Assembly (NCBI GenBank): GCA_964370045.1
Contig: CAYJGZ010000015.1
Location: 1 to 64,000, forward strand
DNA: 64,000 bases
Direction of reading: 5' to 3'
Source of the DNA: JAAYCI01 sp964370045
GTDB taxonomy: Bacteria > Bacillota > Clostridia > Oscillospirales > Ruminococcaceae
Position 1 is the stretch's first letter; every line of letters begins with the position of its first letter. A model generated the notes under the pieces. That model searched no databases and was not told the DNA's origin. It saw only the letters and a program-made list of their open reading frames with translations. The position numbers and the translations under genes are program-made. Below, in pieces: positions 16,788 to 25,702 of the stretch.

Positions 16788-18407
16788 TCAGCGCCTGTTT
16801 TGCCTGTAGCTGTCCCTTGTGTAGGTCTTTTGGGGTGGGCGGCGGTGGTATCCGCCCGATTGGCTCGCCTTGGTGGGCAGGGGTGGCAGGGGCTTTGCAT
16901 AGGAAGTCCTTGCGTAGGAGGTCTTTTTGGGCAGCGGCTTTCGGTAGGGCATGGGCCGTGCGTCGGTGTATATCTGCGTTTGGGCACGCATTGTCTCAAG
17001 TCGGCGCATACGGCGCATACGGCGGCGGTGGCGCACATACAAAATGCGCATGACACAAAGCCCCACCACAAGCACGCACACTATGAGCACCGCCCACGGC
17101 CATATGGCTTGTTGCGGTTGTGTGGGAGCAGGGGCAAGCTCGCCCTGCTGTACCAGCACCTCCTCAAGGCCGCTCCAGGTTAGCGGCACGCTTGCCACAT
17201 CCCCCTCCTGCTGAAAGGGTGCCGCCTGCGTGATGTACAGGGCGGTGGCAGGGTTAAACGCTTCGCCTATTATGTAGCTCTGCGGAACATCATACCGCAC
17301 ACCTATGTTGTCTGCGTTTAGGTTATTGTGCATCATGAGCGAGATGCCGCCGGGCGCATACACGCTCATCTCCCCCAGCCGCTCGCCCTCGCCTGAGTAT
17401 ATGCCCAAGGGCCCCGGGCTGAGAGTTTGTGCGGATATATCCACCCTGCGGAAGTTGTCAAACACATAATCGAGCAGTGCGTTTGTGGCGTTGTACTTTT
17501 CCTCGTTTGTGGCGCATTTCAGCACCACGCAGATAAGCTCTGCCTCGCCCCGTGCGGCGGTGGTGATTAGCGTGTACAGCGCATCGTCCGTGTAGCCTGT
17601 TTTGCTGGCGGTGACGCCCTCGCAGTAGTAGTCGGAGTAGGAGTGAAGCGCCATGTTGGCGTTGTTTAGCTCCCTTGGGGCGGGGCGTATGTTTGTGGCC
17701 TGCATTTGGTGCTGTGTGGCACTGAACAGCTCCCGAAAATAGGGCAGGGACAGCGCCCACCGTGTGATAACAGCCATGTCATGCGCCGTGACGTAGTGGT
17801 TTTCGTCCGGCTGTCCGCTGGAGTTTGTAAAGTTGCTGCCGCTCAGCCCCAGCTGTGCCGCCTTGTCGTTCATCATCTGCGCAAAGCCTTCCATGCTTCC
17901 GCCGATATACTCCGCAAGAACATGTGCGGCATCGTTTGCGCTTTCCACACAGGTGGCGTACAGTAGGTCCTCCACCGTCACCTCCTCGCCCGGAATAAGC
18001 GCCACCATGGAGGCCCTTGGTATGAGCGCATCTATGGCGCTTTGGCTCACGAGTACCTTTTCCTGTGCGACAGCGGGATAGTCCAGCACCTCCAGCGCAA
18101 GCCCCACCGTGAGGATTTTTGTGATGCTCGCAGGGTACAGCGCCTGCTCGGCATTTTGGGAGAGTATCACCTGCCCCGTCTCTGCGTCCATTACCACCCA
18201 CGCATCCGTGTTTTGAATAGTGGGGGGCATTCCGTCGGAGGAGGGCTGTGTGCTGCGCAGGGTAACACTCTCGTTTGGCGATAAGCTCTGCAGGGCGGCT
18301 TGCGGCAAAATTGGCGCACTAAAAAGCAGAGCTACTGCCAAAATAGCTCCAAGCGCAATTTTCACCCTGTTAAGCACCTGCCGCCTGCCGTTTTTCGTTG
18401 CTGTCAA
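16788..18407 (-). CDS. dacF: D-alanyl-D-alanine carboxypeptidase (DacF/PBP5 type), long form
   Basis: 539 residues. It trims the terminal D-Ala from peptidoglycan pentapeptides outside the membrane. Catalytic motifs: Ser94-x-x-Lys97 (PASITK), Ser156-Ala-Asn158 (VESAND) and Lys269-Thr-Gly (SKTGYTDDA). A signal/anchor segment spans about residues 16-37. Unusually, the C-terminus has a second membrane segment (WPWAVLIVCVLVVGLCVMRILYV) and then a very basic tail of about 80 residues with repeated RRMRR and Tyr/Arg/Pro-rich runs, so the tail would be cytoplasmic. The start is uncertain: TTG at 18407 is first after a stop but has AAGGAGG only one base away; GTG at 18377 is the alternative. A 16-bp palindrome lies upstream. 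Confidence 0.9.
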   Translation of the reverse strand: MTATKNGRRQVLNRVKIALGAILAVALLFSAPILPQAALQSLSPNESVTLRSTQPSSDGMPPTIQNTDAWVVMDAETGQVILSQNAEQALYPASITKILTVGLALEVLDYPAVAQEKVLVSQSAIDALIPRASMVALIPGEEVTVEDLLYATCVESANDAAHVLAEYIGGSMEGFAQMMNDKAAQLGLSGSNFTNSSGQPDENHYVTAHDMAVITRWALSLPYFRELFSATQHQMQATNIRPAPRELNNANMALHSYSDYYCEGVTASKTGYTDDALYTLITTAARGEAELICVVLKCATNEEKYNATNALLDYVFDNFRRVDISAQTLSPGPLGIYSGEGERLGEMSVYAPGGISLMMHNNLNADNIGVRYDVPQSYIIGEAFNPATALYITQAAPFQQEGDVASVPLTWSGLEEVLVQQGELAPAPTQPQQAIWPWAVLIVCVLVVGLCVMRILYVRHRRRMRRMRRLETMRAQTQIYTDARPMPYRKPLPKKTSYARTSYAKPLPPLPTKASQSGGYHRRPPQKTYTRDSYRQNRR

Positions 18408-18460
18408 GCCTCCTTAGCTGTATGCGCTTGTATTTTTTGTAAAGTTTATTTTGCATAAAA

Positions 18461-18476
18461 ATAGTGTTGACACTAT
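18461..18476. promoter_or_regulatory. 16-bp palindrome ATAGTGTTGACACTAT upstream of dacF
   Basis: Perfect apart from the central base pair, 54 bases upstream of the dacF start. An almost identical site, ATAGTGTCGACACTAT, is at 63203, 47 bases upstream of the fourth SnoaL-like gene. The shared sequence and spacing suggest a common DNA-binding protein. Confidence 0.45.
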
Positions 18477-18525
18477 CCCAATAATAGCCCCAACAGCGCC
18501 GAGTAGTCAAGCAACCTGTGGACAT

Positions 18526-18636
18526 GGGAGTGTCCAAATGCGGTGATTTATTTGCTATATCTCCGCCTGCGGCGGGGATATAGTGCCTTCTTCTTGTGCC
18601 CGGCGTATTCTAAATCACCTTTATGTGTCCACTCCC
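18526..18636. mobile_element. MITE-like element, copy 2, with 8-bp target duplication
   Basis: 111 bp, GGGAGTGTCC...GGACACTCCC-type ends, opposite orientation to copies 1, 3 and 4. The core hairpin is built on CCGCCTGCGGCGG. It is flanked exactly by GTGGACAT at 18518-18525 and 18637-18644. It lies between dacF and the glycerophosphodiesterase gene. Confidence 0.85.
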
Positions 18637-18670
18637 GTGGACATTGTTTGCTTGGCTCAAAATGAAAATT

Positions 18671-18706
18671 GAGCATCCCCCTCGCATTGCGCAGGGCAAG
18701 ATGCTC
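18671..18706 (-). terminator. Terminator after the glycerophosphodiesterase gene
   Basis: Minus strand stem GAGCATC ... GATGCTC followed by AATTTTCATTTT, about 60 bases past the stop at 18765. Confidence 0.55.
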
Positions 18707-18764
18707 AAAAATAGTATGCCGTGTAGTTGAGATGAAAATGTTTGCAAACAAGACGTGCCATTAG

Positions 18765-19640
18765 TTAAAAGCGGTACTCATCCTCTGCGTCGGGTGCGGA
18801 GGAAGGCTCTGTGGGTGGGTAGGCAAAGCGGGGCGCGGGCAGATAGTGCTCGAAAATAACTATCTCGTTTTTGTCCTCCTGCACGTCGCCGTTCTCCTGT
18901 GTGTTCACCGTCCACGCCGCACGCATGGCAAACTGGCACGCCAGCTGCATAAACATCGGCTTTTTGCCCTCTTTGTAGGAGATAAAGTGCGGGCGGCCCA
19001 CGCAGTTTAGCAGGCCACAGCCCAAAATCAGGCCGCCTATCCCTGCGTGAAGGTCGTGCGGGCTGGCAGACAGCTGGCCACGCAAAAGCCCCGGCACATT
19101 CTTTTTGTACCAGCGCACCATGAGCGGGTTAAAGCTCTGGATGCAAATGTCGCCGTCGTACAGCCGCAGGTTGCGCCATGCTTCCTTGCACAGTGCCTTG
19201 TTGCGCTTGTTGCTACTGCTGTGCTTTAGCTCTATAATCAGCGGCACACGCCCCTGCACCAGCTCCAAAACCTCCCACAGTGTGGGTATGCTTTGGTCGG
19301 TATCGTATAAGCGCATCTCGCGCAGCTCTTCCAAAGTGCACTCGTCCACGCTTTTGTCCACGCCGCACATGCGCTGTAGCGTATCATCGTGGAACACTAT
19401 CACCTCGCCGTCCTTCGTAAGGTGCACATCCAGCTCAATGCCATACCCTGCGTCCACCGCCGCAGTGAAAGCGGCCATGCTGTTTTCGGGCACAGAGCGA
19501 TCCTTTGTGTGAAGCCCTCTGTGTGCATGGTTCACACCCCAAAATGGCGCTCTTTGAACGGCACTGCTCTCGGCAGGCAGTATAAGAAAAAACACAAACA
19601 CTCCTATGGCGCACAGTGCCACCAGTATCGCAATCAGCAA
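18765..19640 (-). CDS. Membrane-anchored glycerophosphodiester phosphodiesterase
   Basis: 291 residues from a TTG at 19640 that has AAGGAGGG nine bases upstream; a longer ATG frame lacks a site and would put charged residues before the anchor. Residues 1-22 form one membrane segment. The GDPD TIM barrel follows: catalytic 'HAHRG' (His40, Arg41), 'IELDVHLTKDGEVIVFHDDTLQR' (Glu69, Asp71, His84) and 'PLIIELKHSS'. It hydrolyses glycerophosphodiesters to an alcohol and glycerol-3-phosphate, probably from lipids or teichoic acids at the outer face. The C-terminus is an acidic/proline tail. Neighbouring dacF suggests envelope turnover. Confidence 0.9.
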   Translation of the reverse strand: MLIAILVALCAIGVFVFFLILPAESSAVQRAPFWGVNHAHRGLHTKDRSVPENSMAAFTAAVDAGYGIELDVHLTKDGEVIVFHDDTLQRMCGVDKSVDECTLEELREMRLYDTDQSIPTLWEVLELVQGRVPLIIELKHSSSNKRNKALCKEAWRNLRLYDGDICIQSFNPLMVRWYKKNVPGLLRGQLSASPHDLHAGIGGLILGCGLLNCVGRPHFISYKEGKKPMFMQLACQFAMRAAWTVNTQENGDVQEDKNEIVIFEHYLPAPRFAYPPTEPSSAPDAEDEYRF

Positions 19641-20063
19641 AATTACGTTCCCTCCTTGAATATCTGTAAAAAGTGCGCAATCGCACATAATTAAATAAAC
19701 ATGTATACTTCAACAAAACAACCTACACAGAGCACGAGGGCGACCGAATAGTTTGCAAACTTCCCCGTGTACATAATATAGAACACCATTTTTTGCAAAA
19801 AGGCAAGCCTTTTAAGCGTTTTTTTACAAAATTCATACAAAGTTTTATTTTGTTTTTGATATAGAGTGTGGTAAAGTGTTGTTTTTGCGCAAGCAGAGCA
19901 GGGAGAAAAATTAAAAAAGCAATGAGTATGGTTTTGAAAGTTTTTTTCGACACAAATACAACATATACTGCTATTATTATATAGATAAGTTTATTGCTTT
20001 GCATCAGGTTTATTTATATAAGCAAAACAAACGGGCAACAGCCCTTTAATGGGAGGAACGCAT
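19641..20063. other. AT-rich divergent spacer without a supported gene
   Basis: Divergent region between the GDPD gene (-) and the response regulator gene (+). It is AT-rich with T and A runs. A 93-codon minus-strand frame at 19723-20004 has no ribosome site and no recognisable product. Promoters for both sides must lie here, but no pair of -35/-10 boxes is convincing. Confidence 0.5.
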
Positions 20064-20747
20064 ATGGTTAAGATTCTTATCGTGGACGACGAGCCCCGTA
20101 TAAGGGAGCTTATCCGTCAACATTTGGAACACGCAGGGTACGACTGCGAGGAGGCTGGCGACGGAAGCGCCGCTTTGGTAGCGCTTGCCAAAGGTGGCTT
20201 TGACCTTGTGATTTTGGACATAATGATGCCGTTTATGGACGGCATGACAGCCCTGCGTGAGATGCGTGTGCGCAAAGTGGAAACACCGGTGATTATGCTG
20301 ACGGCGAGGGGCGAGGAGTACGACAGGGTATCGGGGCTGGAGAGTGGCGCAGACGACTACGTGATAAAGCCGTTTTCACCAAGGGAGCTTGTGGCGAGGG
20401 TGAAGGCGGTGCTGCTGCGCACACTGCCCAAGGAAAAAAGCGAGGGCGAGAGCTATGTATTTGAGGGGCTTGCGCTGGATACGGTGTCGCACACGCTGAA
20501 GATAGACGGCGAAGAGGTGGACCTCACACCAAAAGAGTTTGACCTGCTTGTGTTTTTGGCGGCGAACAAGGGCATTGCGCTCTCACGTGAAAAGATACTG
20601 CAAAAGGTGTGGAACTACGACTACATAGGCGAGGACCGCACGGTGGACACGCACATAAAGATGCTTCGCAGTCACCTTGGCCCTTACCGCAACTGCATCG
20701 CCACCGTGTGGGGCATCGGGTATAAGTTTGAGCCTGAGGCGAAGTGA
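20064..20747 (+). CDS. OmpR/PhoB-family response regulator
   Basis: 227 residues from the ATG at 20064, with GGGAGGA seven bases upstream. Receiver domain residues 1-115: acidic pair Asp8/Asp9, phospho-acceptor Asp52 (LVILDIMMP), 'VIMLTARGEE' with Thr, and Lys in 'DDYVIKPFSPREL'. Winged-helix DNA-binding domain about 130-225: 'VDLTPKEFDLLVFLAANKGIALSREKILQKVWNYDYIGEDRTVDTHIKMLRSHL'. It pairs with the histidine kinase 74 bases downstream. Nearby envelope genes make a cell-wall stimulon plausible, but that is inference. Confidence 0.95.
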   Translation: MVKILIVDDEPRIRELIRQHLEHAGYDCEEAGDGSAALVALAKGGFDLVILDIMMPFMDGMTALREMRVRKVETPVIMLTARGEEYDRVSGLESGADDYVIKPFSPRELVARVKAVLLRTLPKEKSEGESYVFEGLALDTVSHTLKIDGEEVDLTPKEFDLLVFLAANKGIALSREKILQKVWNYDYIGEDRTVDTHIKMLRSHLGPYRNCIATVWGIGYKFEPEAK

Positions 20748-20821
20748 TGCGGTTTGCTTTTACGGCACACAGCGCTTTTGTGGCTTAATTTCAAACACGC
20801 AAAGGTCGGGTATATTTAATT

Positions 20822-22366
20822 ATGCGCAAAATTTCTCCCCCCTCACCAAGGGATGTCCAGTGGATTTCGGGTAGCTTACGCCGCAAGCTCACGCTGTTTG
20901 TGGTTGTTTTGCTCACCTTTGTTATAGGGCTTTTTTGGGTTTTCAGCGCAGTGCTCTTGCAGCCTGCGTACGAAAATTCTATCCGAAACTCAATGAGCGA
21001 GACGCTGGATGCAGTGGAAAGGGTGCTCGTCACCGCATATGCAAGCAACGCTCCGATGGTGAGCACCACCGTGACAGCGCAGGGTGCTTACAGCGAGATG
21101 AGCGGCGAGGTGGTGGGCCTTTTGCAAGGAGCTGCGCAAAGCGGCTCGCTAAACCTCAACGAGCGGTGCCTTGAAATAGCGGACACCTCCACGAACAATC
21201 TGCTTTTGTGGGATTACCTTGAGCCAAGGTGCTACCTGCACCCAAGCTTTGAGACGGGTGTCACGGCGCACGGGGTGATAATGGAGCAGAACCCAAACAG
21301 CGAGCTTGTGGGCATTATTCGCCAGCAGGTGCTTGAAACCGGCTCTATTTACCACATAGAGCGTGGGCTTATAATTATGGGGCGCAGTGTGCTTGGGGGC
21401 AGTTTCTCGGTAGTGCTTACCGCCAACATGGAAAATATTCCGCAGGCGGTGAATGTGCTGCGCCAGATGCTTTTGCCGCTGTCACTGCTACTTATAGTGG
21501 TGTCCATGCTACTTGCGTGGGTGTTCAGCCATTGGTTCACCCGCCCTGTAATACGCCTTTCCGCCGCCGCAAAGGAGATGGCAAAGGGCAACTACGATGT
21601 GCAGGTAAACGATGCAGGGGATGATGAAATAGCGGAGCTTTCGCACGAGTTTAACATTATGGCGCAGGAGGTAAAGCGCAGTAGCGAGATGCAAAAGGAG
21701 ATTTTGGCGAATGTGAGCCATGATTTGCGCACGCCGCTTACGCTGATAAAGGGTTATGCCGAAACGGTGCGAGACCTAACAGGAGACAACCCCGAAAAGC
21801 GCACCGAACAGCTGAACGTAATAGTGGACGAGACGGACCGCCTTGGTGCGCTGGTGGGCAGCGTGCTGGAGCTGACACGTGTTGCCAGCGGCAACGAAAA
21901 AAACGAGCGGGTGCGCTTTGACCTAACAGAGCTGTGCGAGGAGGTGGCGTATCGCTACGAGATGAGCGCACAGCAAATGCAGTACAACTTTGTGTTTAGC
22001 GGCGAAGAGCGGTGCGAAATATTGGCAGACCCCGCACAGGTGGAGCGCGCACTGCACAACCTTTTGGGCAATGCGCTAAAGCATGTGGGAGAGGACGGCT
22101 ACATAGGCTTTAGCGTGGCACGCACAAAGCACAGCACCGCCCGTGTGGAAATAACAGACCATGGCAGCGGCATACCCGAGCAGGAGCTACCGCAGATATT
22201 CGAGCGATACTATCGCAGCCGCAACAACGAGGGCAAGCCGGGCACGGGGCTTGGGCTGTCCATCACAAAGGCACTGTTCGAGGCGAACGAGTTTAAGTAC
22301 GGAGTAGACAGCGAGGTGGGCAAAGGCTCGGTATTTTGGTTTGAGGCAGGGCTTTTGAGCTATTAA
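20822..22366 (+). CDS. Sensor histidine kinase (HAMP, HisKA, HATPase)
   Basis: 514 residues. Membrane segments at about 23-48 and 216-236 enclose an extracellular sensor domain of about 165 residues. HAMP is at about 237-290, the dimerisation/phosphoacceptor box is 'ILANVSHDLRTPLTLIKGY' with His300, and the ATPase domain carries 'NLLGNALKH' (N box), 'DHGSGIPEQEL' (G1), and 'GTGLGLSITK' (G2). It phosphorylates the response regulator encoded just upstream. The ATG at 20822 has only a weak site (AAAGGTCGGG). The ligand of the sensor domain is not recognisable. Confidence 0.93.
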   Translation: MRKISPPSPRDVQWISGSLRRKLTLFVVVLLTFVIGLFWVFSAVLLQPAYENSIRNSMSETLDAVERVLVTAYASNAPMVSTTVTAQGAYSEMSGEVVGLLQGAAQSGSLNLNERCLEIADTSTNNLLLWDYLEPRCYLHPSFETGVTAHGVIMEQNPNSELVGIIRQQVLETGSIYHIERGLIIMGRSVLGGSFSVVLTANMENIPQAVNVLRQMLLPLSLLLIVVSMLLAWVFSHWFTRPVIRLSAAAKEMAKGNYDVQVNDAGDDEIAELSHEFNIMAQEVKRSSEMQKEILANVSHDLRTPLTLIKGYAETVRDLTGDNPEKRTEQLNVIVDETDRLGALVGSVLELTRVASGNEKNERVRFDLTELCEEVAYRYEMSAQQMQYNFVFSGEERCEILADPAQVERALHNLLGNALKHVGEDGYIGFSVARTKHSTARVEITDHGSGIPEQELPQIFERYYRSRNNEGKPGTGLGLSITKALFEANEFKYGVDSEVGKGSVFWFEAGLLSY

Positions 22367-22459
22367 GGCTATCGGCTTGGGGAAATTTGGTGAAATGCAC
22401 AAAGAGCAGGGCGTATATTTTGCACACTTTACATGTGTTTTGCCACAAAGTACAGCCCA

Positions 22460-22508
22460 CACAGCGCAGGGATACATGCCATACGCCCTGCGCTGTTTTA
22501 ATTGCACA
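22460..22508 (+). terminator. Terminator after the two-component operon
   Basis: Stem ACAGCGCAGGG ... CCCTGCGCTGT (11 bp) with a T-rich tail, about 95 bases past the kinase stop. Confidence 0.75.
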
Positions 22509-22538
22509 AGAAGGCTGTGTTTTTTTCACCGCATTTCG

Positions 22539-22567
22539 TTGCAATATTATTTTGTGTTTGATATAAT
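22539..22567 (+). promoter_or_regulatory. Promoter of the deacetylase gene
   Basis: TTGCAA (22539-22544), 17-bp spacer, TATAAT (22562-22567) with an extended TGA before it. It lies 75 bases upstream of the NodB-type gene. Confidence 0.75.
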
Positions 22568-22641
22568 GATGTGTGTATCGGGTGTCATTCGCTCCCGAAT
22601 ATTGCGGCACTCCGCAAAAAAAGGGGGCATAGCACAGCGCT

Positions 22642-23580
22642 ATGAAATTTGGCTCGGTTAAGTTTTTTAAGCGCTTAATAGTGCTTTCGGTTGTGCTTGT
22701 TCTGCTTGTGCCTGTTGTGCTTGCGGTGGTGTTCGGTGTTTTGTACTTTAACCAAAAACAGCTTACGGACGAGCTGTATGCGCTGAACAACACGCTAATA
22801 TCTGCGCAGGACACCGAGCAAGGCGCAGTGTTTGCTTCGCCTCAGTATGTGCCTGCGCCCACTTTGTCGGGCGCACAGGATGCGCCTGCGGCCTCCTTTG
22901 AATACCAAACACTCTACCCCGAAATGTACGCGGTGCGCCAGCCCACCGAGCTTACGCAGGACAAGGTGTGCTACCTTACCTTTGACGATGGACCTACGGC
23001 AGTAACACAGGAAATTTTGGATACGCTGCAAGAGGAGGGCGTGAAAGCCACCTTTTTTGTGACGGGGGAAAACGCCGAGCAAAACCCCGACATTCTTCGT
23101 GCGGCGGCTGATGCAGGCCACAGTATAGGCGTGCACACCTACTCACACGAGTACGAGGAAATATATGCGGATGTGGATTCCTTTTTGGAGGACTTTCACA
23201 AGATGTATACGCTTATAGGGGATATTACGGGAAGCTTCCCCACTATTTTCCGCTTTCCCGGCGGAAGCATAAACGTGTACAATCAGTCGTTTTACACCGA
23301 GATTGTGGCGGAGATGACACGCAGAGGTTTTGTGTTTTTTGACTGGAATGCCTCGGCGGAGGATGCCGTGCAGGGCGGGCTTAGCGCTCAAACGGTGGAA
23401 AACAACGTGCTGTCCAGCGCATCCGGAAGAGAGCGTGCCATTGTTCTGATGCACGACAGCCGATACAGCGGCACTACGGCGGATGCCCTGCCCAACATAA
23501 TTGAGGAGCTTAGCCGACAGGGGTACAGCTTTGCGCCCTTGACATCACAGGTTCAGCCCATTGCGTTTTACCCCGAGTGA
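22642..23580 (+). CDS. Polysaccharide deacetylase (NodB domain), membrane anchored
   Basis: 312 residues. One membrane segment near residues 9-36 is followed by a low-complexity stalk and the NodB domain at about 108-295. Motif 1 is TFDDGP (Asp115, Asp116), motif 2 is 'HSIGVHTYSH' (His165, His169, metal ligands), motif 3 is 'RFPGGS', and motif 4/5 correspond to 'FFDWNASAEDA' and 'IVLMHDS'. Such enzymes remove N-acetyl groups from peptidoglycan or other amino-sugar polymers outside the membrane, often giving lysozyme resistance. It has its own promoter and follows the two-component pair. Confidence 0.93.
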   Translation: MKFGSVKFFKRLIVLSVVLVLLVPVVLAVVFGVLYFNQKQLTDELYALNNTLISAQDTEQGAVFASPQYVPAPTLSGAQDAPAASFEYQTLYPEMYAVRQPTELTQDKVCYLTFDDGPTAVTQEILDTLQEEGVKATFFVTGENAEQNPDILRAAADAGHSIGVHTYSHEYEEIYADVDSFLEDFHKMYTLIGDITGSFPTIFRFPGGSINVYNQSFYTEIVAEMTRRGFVFFDWNASAEDAVQGGLSAQTVENNVLSSASGRERAIVLMHDSRYSGTTADALPNIIEELSRQGYSFAPLTSQVQPIAFYPE

Positions 23581-23662
23581 TGCGGCGGCGCATAGTGGGT
23601 AGTAGCATAAAGTAGCTTTGCGGTAAGATATAATATTAGACTAAAAGTGAGGAGATAGATAA

Positions 23663-24679
23663 ATGAGCGCAAAAGAAAACTTTGCACAAGCGATGAAAGA
23701 GCTTTTGAACGGTGGAGAGGGTGCGCCTGCACAGGAGGAAAAAAAGGTGCCCACAAGCTCCTTCTCCTCCTTCAACCAGCCAAAGCCACCTGCTGAGCAG
23801 GAGAGCGAAAAAGAGATAGAGCAACTCATAGAGGAGCAAGAGGAGGAGAGCGAGGAGGAGGATAGCGCTGTGAGCACCCCCGAGGAAGCGCCTACGCCTG
23901 CTCCGACACCTGCGCCTGCACCCGCACCTGCACCTGCGCCTGCGGTAACACCTATTGCGGTGTCTGCGCCTGCACCTGCGCCTGTTCCGCCAAAGCCCCC
24001 TGTGCTGGAAGAGCCTGTGCTTCCTTCTATGCCCACAAGGCCTGCGCCTGCGCCTGCACCAGCACCTGCTCCTGCTCCTGCTCCTGCGTTTTCCGCACCG
24101 TCGGCGTTTTCTGCGCCTGCGCCTGCGCCTGCACCTGCACCCATAGCACCTGCGCCTGTATTTTCCGCACCTGTTGCGCCTGCGCCTGTGTTTTCTGCGC
24201 CTGCCTCTGCAAGCCCCACCTCCGCAGAGACTACCGTAATTGCGGCAGGTACTACCGTCATGGGCGATATTGCCACAGCGGGCGGCCTGCGCATAGGTGG
24301 TAGCGTAAAGGGCAACCTGAAGGTGGCCAGCATGATGGAGCTGAACGGCAAGGTAATAGGCGACATAGAGGCCTCCGACGCTGTGATTACCGGCTCTGTG
24401 ATTCGTGGCAACATCACCGTGAGCAACATACTTACCATGGATGGCGAGACCACTGTGGTGGGTGATGTTTCCGCAAAAAGCGTGGACAGCAACGGCAAGA
24501 TAAAGGGCAACCTTACGGTGGAGGAGCGTGCGCACTTCCAAGGCAATGCAGTCCTTGTTGGCAACCTTATGAGCGGCACTGTGATAATCGACGAGGGTGC
24601 GATGCTCAAGGGAGACATCTCCATCACAAACATCCAAACAGACCATGTAACAGTGGACGAGCCGGAGTTTGATATTTAA
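23663..24679 (+). CDS. Bactofilin-like polymer-forming protein with long Pro/Ala linker
   Basis: 338 residues. Three regions: a charged N-terminal segment with a Glu-rich stretch (residues 45-68); a low-complexity Pro/Ala linker at about 74-187 made of PAPAPA runs; and a bactofilin domain at about 188-330 with regular beta-helix turns ('GGLRIGGSVKGNLKVASMMELNGKVIGDIEAS', 'VIIDEGAMLKGDISI'). Bactofilins polymerise without nucleotides and position cell-wall enzymes. The ribosome site GTGAGGAG precedes the ATG at 23663. The linker is far longer than in typical bactofilins (100-180 residues in total). Position next to the deacetylase fits an envelope role. Confidence 0.88.
   Translation: MSAKENFAQAMKELLNGGEGAPAQEEKKVPTSSFSSFNQPKPPAEQESEKEIEQLIEEQEEESEEEDSAVSTPEEAPTPAPTPAPAPAPAPAPAVTPIAVSAPAPAPVPPKPPVLEEPVLPSMPTRPAPAPAPAPAPAPAPAFSAPSAFSAPAPAPAPAPIAPAPVFSAPVAPAPVFSAPASASPTSAETTVIAAGTTVMGDIATAGGLRIGGSVKGNLKVASMMELNGKVIGDIEASDAVITGSVIRGNITVSNILTMDGETTVVGDVSAKSVDSNGKIKGNLTVEERAHFQGNAVLVGNLMSGTVIIDEGAMLKGDISITNIQTDHVTVDEPEFDI
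23880..24215 (+). repeat. Low-complexity Pro/Ala codon repeat inside the bactofilin gene
   Basis: Runs of gcgcctgcacct-type hexamers encode Pro-Ala repeats. They create long spurious antisense frames and are liable to length change by slippage. Confidence 0.85.
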
Positions 24680-24705
24680 GAGACTCGTGCTCACATAGCA
24701 AAAAA

Positions 24706-24762
24706 CAAGCCTTTCGCAGATTGCCTTGGAAAACCAAGGCTTTGCGAAAGGCTTTTATTTTT
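24706..24762. terminator. Bidirectional terminator between convergent genes
   Basis: Nested stems AAGCCTTTCGCA/TGCGAAAGGCTT and CCTTGG/CCAAGG. T-rich tails follow on both strands (TTTTATTTTT on plus, TTGTTTTTT on minus). It serves the bactofilin gene (+) and the phosphoesterase gene (-). Confidence 0.8.
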
Positions 24763-24843
24763 GGGGACAGGGGAATATTGAGCCGATTTAGAGGGAACGC
24801 ATTATGCAGTAGCTGCGAAAACGCACCAAAAAGCGTAGCAACA

Positions 24844-25350
24844 CTACTGCCCGCTCACTATTTTCATAGCCTCCTCGTAGCGGCACATTTCAAAGTGGGG
24901 CATTGCGTTTTCTATAAGTATGCGTCCGTAGGAGGGAATGCCATATCGGGGATTGCCCAGCGAGCCGGGGTTGAACAGGTGTATCCCATCTCGGATTTCA
25001 TAATGGGGCATGTGAGTGTGGCCGAAAAGCGCAACATCTGCGCCGTGTGCCTTTGCCTCGCCGTACAGGGCGTTCAGGCTGTGCTTCACACAAAATTGAT
25101 GCCCGTGCGTGCAGATGATTTTCAGCTCACCCACGTGAATGATTTTACATGACGGCAGGTACTCGCTCACATCGCAGTTGCCCCTCACTCCGTGCACGGG
25201 CAGCTTTGGAAACATCTCTTGTATTTTGCGCACATCCTGCTCTCCATCGCCCAAAAAAAAGCAGGCGGTGACATCCCTTTCCTCCGCAACAATGTTCGCC
25301 ATGCGTACCGCATCGCCGTGTGTGTCTGCAAATACCAATATTTTTTTCAT
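24844..25350 (-). CDS. YfcE/MJ0936-type metallophosphoesterase
   Basis: 168 residues from the ATG at 25350 (GAGGG upstream); a start 36 codons earlier lacks a site. Calcineurin-like metal motifs appear in order: 'FADTHGD' (Asp, His), 'FLGDGEQD', 'GVRGNCD', 'ICTHGHQ', and 'LFGHTHMP'. 'LFNPGSLGNPR' is typical of the YfcE subgroup, which hydrolyses phosphodiesters in vitro. In many Firmicutes it lies beside the RdgB/RNase PH genes; here it lies alone, 161 bases upstream of nothing but a spacer. The physiological substrate is unknown. Confidence 0.9.
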   Translation of the reverse strand: MKKILVFADTHGDAVRMANIVAEERDVTACFFLGDGEQDVRKIQEMFPKLPVHGVRGNCDVSEYLPSCKIIHVGELKIICTHGHQFCVKHSLNALYGEAKAHGADVALFGHTHMPHYEIRDGIHLFNPGSLGNPRYGIPSYGRILIENAMPHFEMCRYEEAMKIVSGQ

Positions 25351-25702
25351 TATGAAGCCCTCAAAGGTGGCCGTGGCAGCCTTGGTTGTTATCAAACAAA
25401 GGCATATTGTCACGATGCGTAAAAGCAGTGACGGCACACATTCGCATAGCAAAGGCACATCTTGTGTAAAATATAAAATATCCGAAACGAAACAAGCACA
25501 AACATGCTTGTTTTATTCTGCTTTATTGCGAATATGTGTGATGGGCAAAAGCGCATATGCAAAAGTACCACCGTGGTGCAAACCACAGCGCAAGTTGTTC
25601 TGCTCATCAAGTTGTTGTTATGATTAGTGTATCATGTTTATGTGCATTGGTCAATATAAAAACTCAAAATACTTCAAAAGGGTTCAAAAACAGGTGCTCT
25701 CG
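25351..25702. other. Spacer without a supported gene
   Basis: About 350 bases between the rsmI stop and the phosphoesterase start, both genes on the minus strand. A minus-strand frame at 25410-25610 has no ribosome site or recognised product. No clear terminator or promoter is seen. Confidence 0.4.

Noticed and set aside
19723..20004. 93-codon minus-strand frame
   Set aside because: No ribosome site, AT-rich composition and no recognisable product; likely spacer.
23636..24694. Two minus-strand frames of more than 330 codons
   Set aside because: Antisense to the bactofilin gene; the Pro/Ala hexamer repeat removes stops in several frames. One reads as Arg-rich nonsense.
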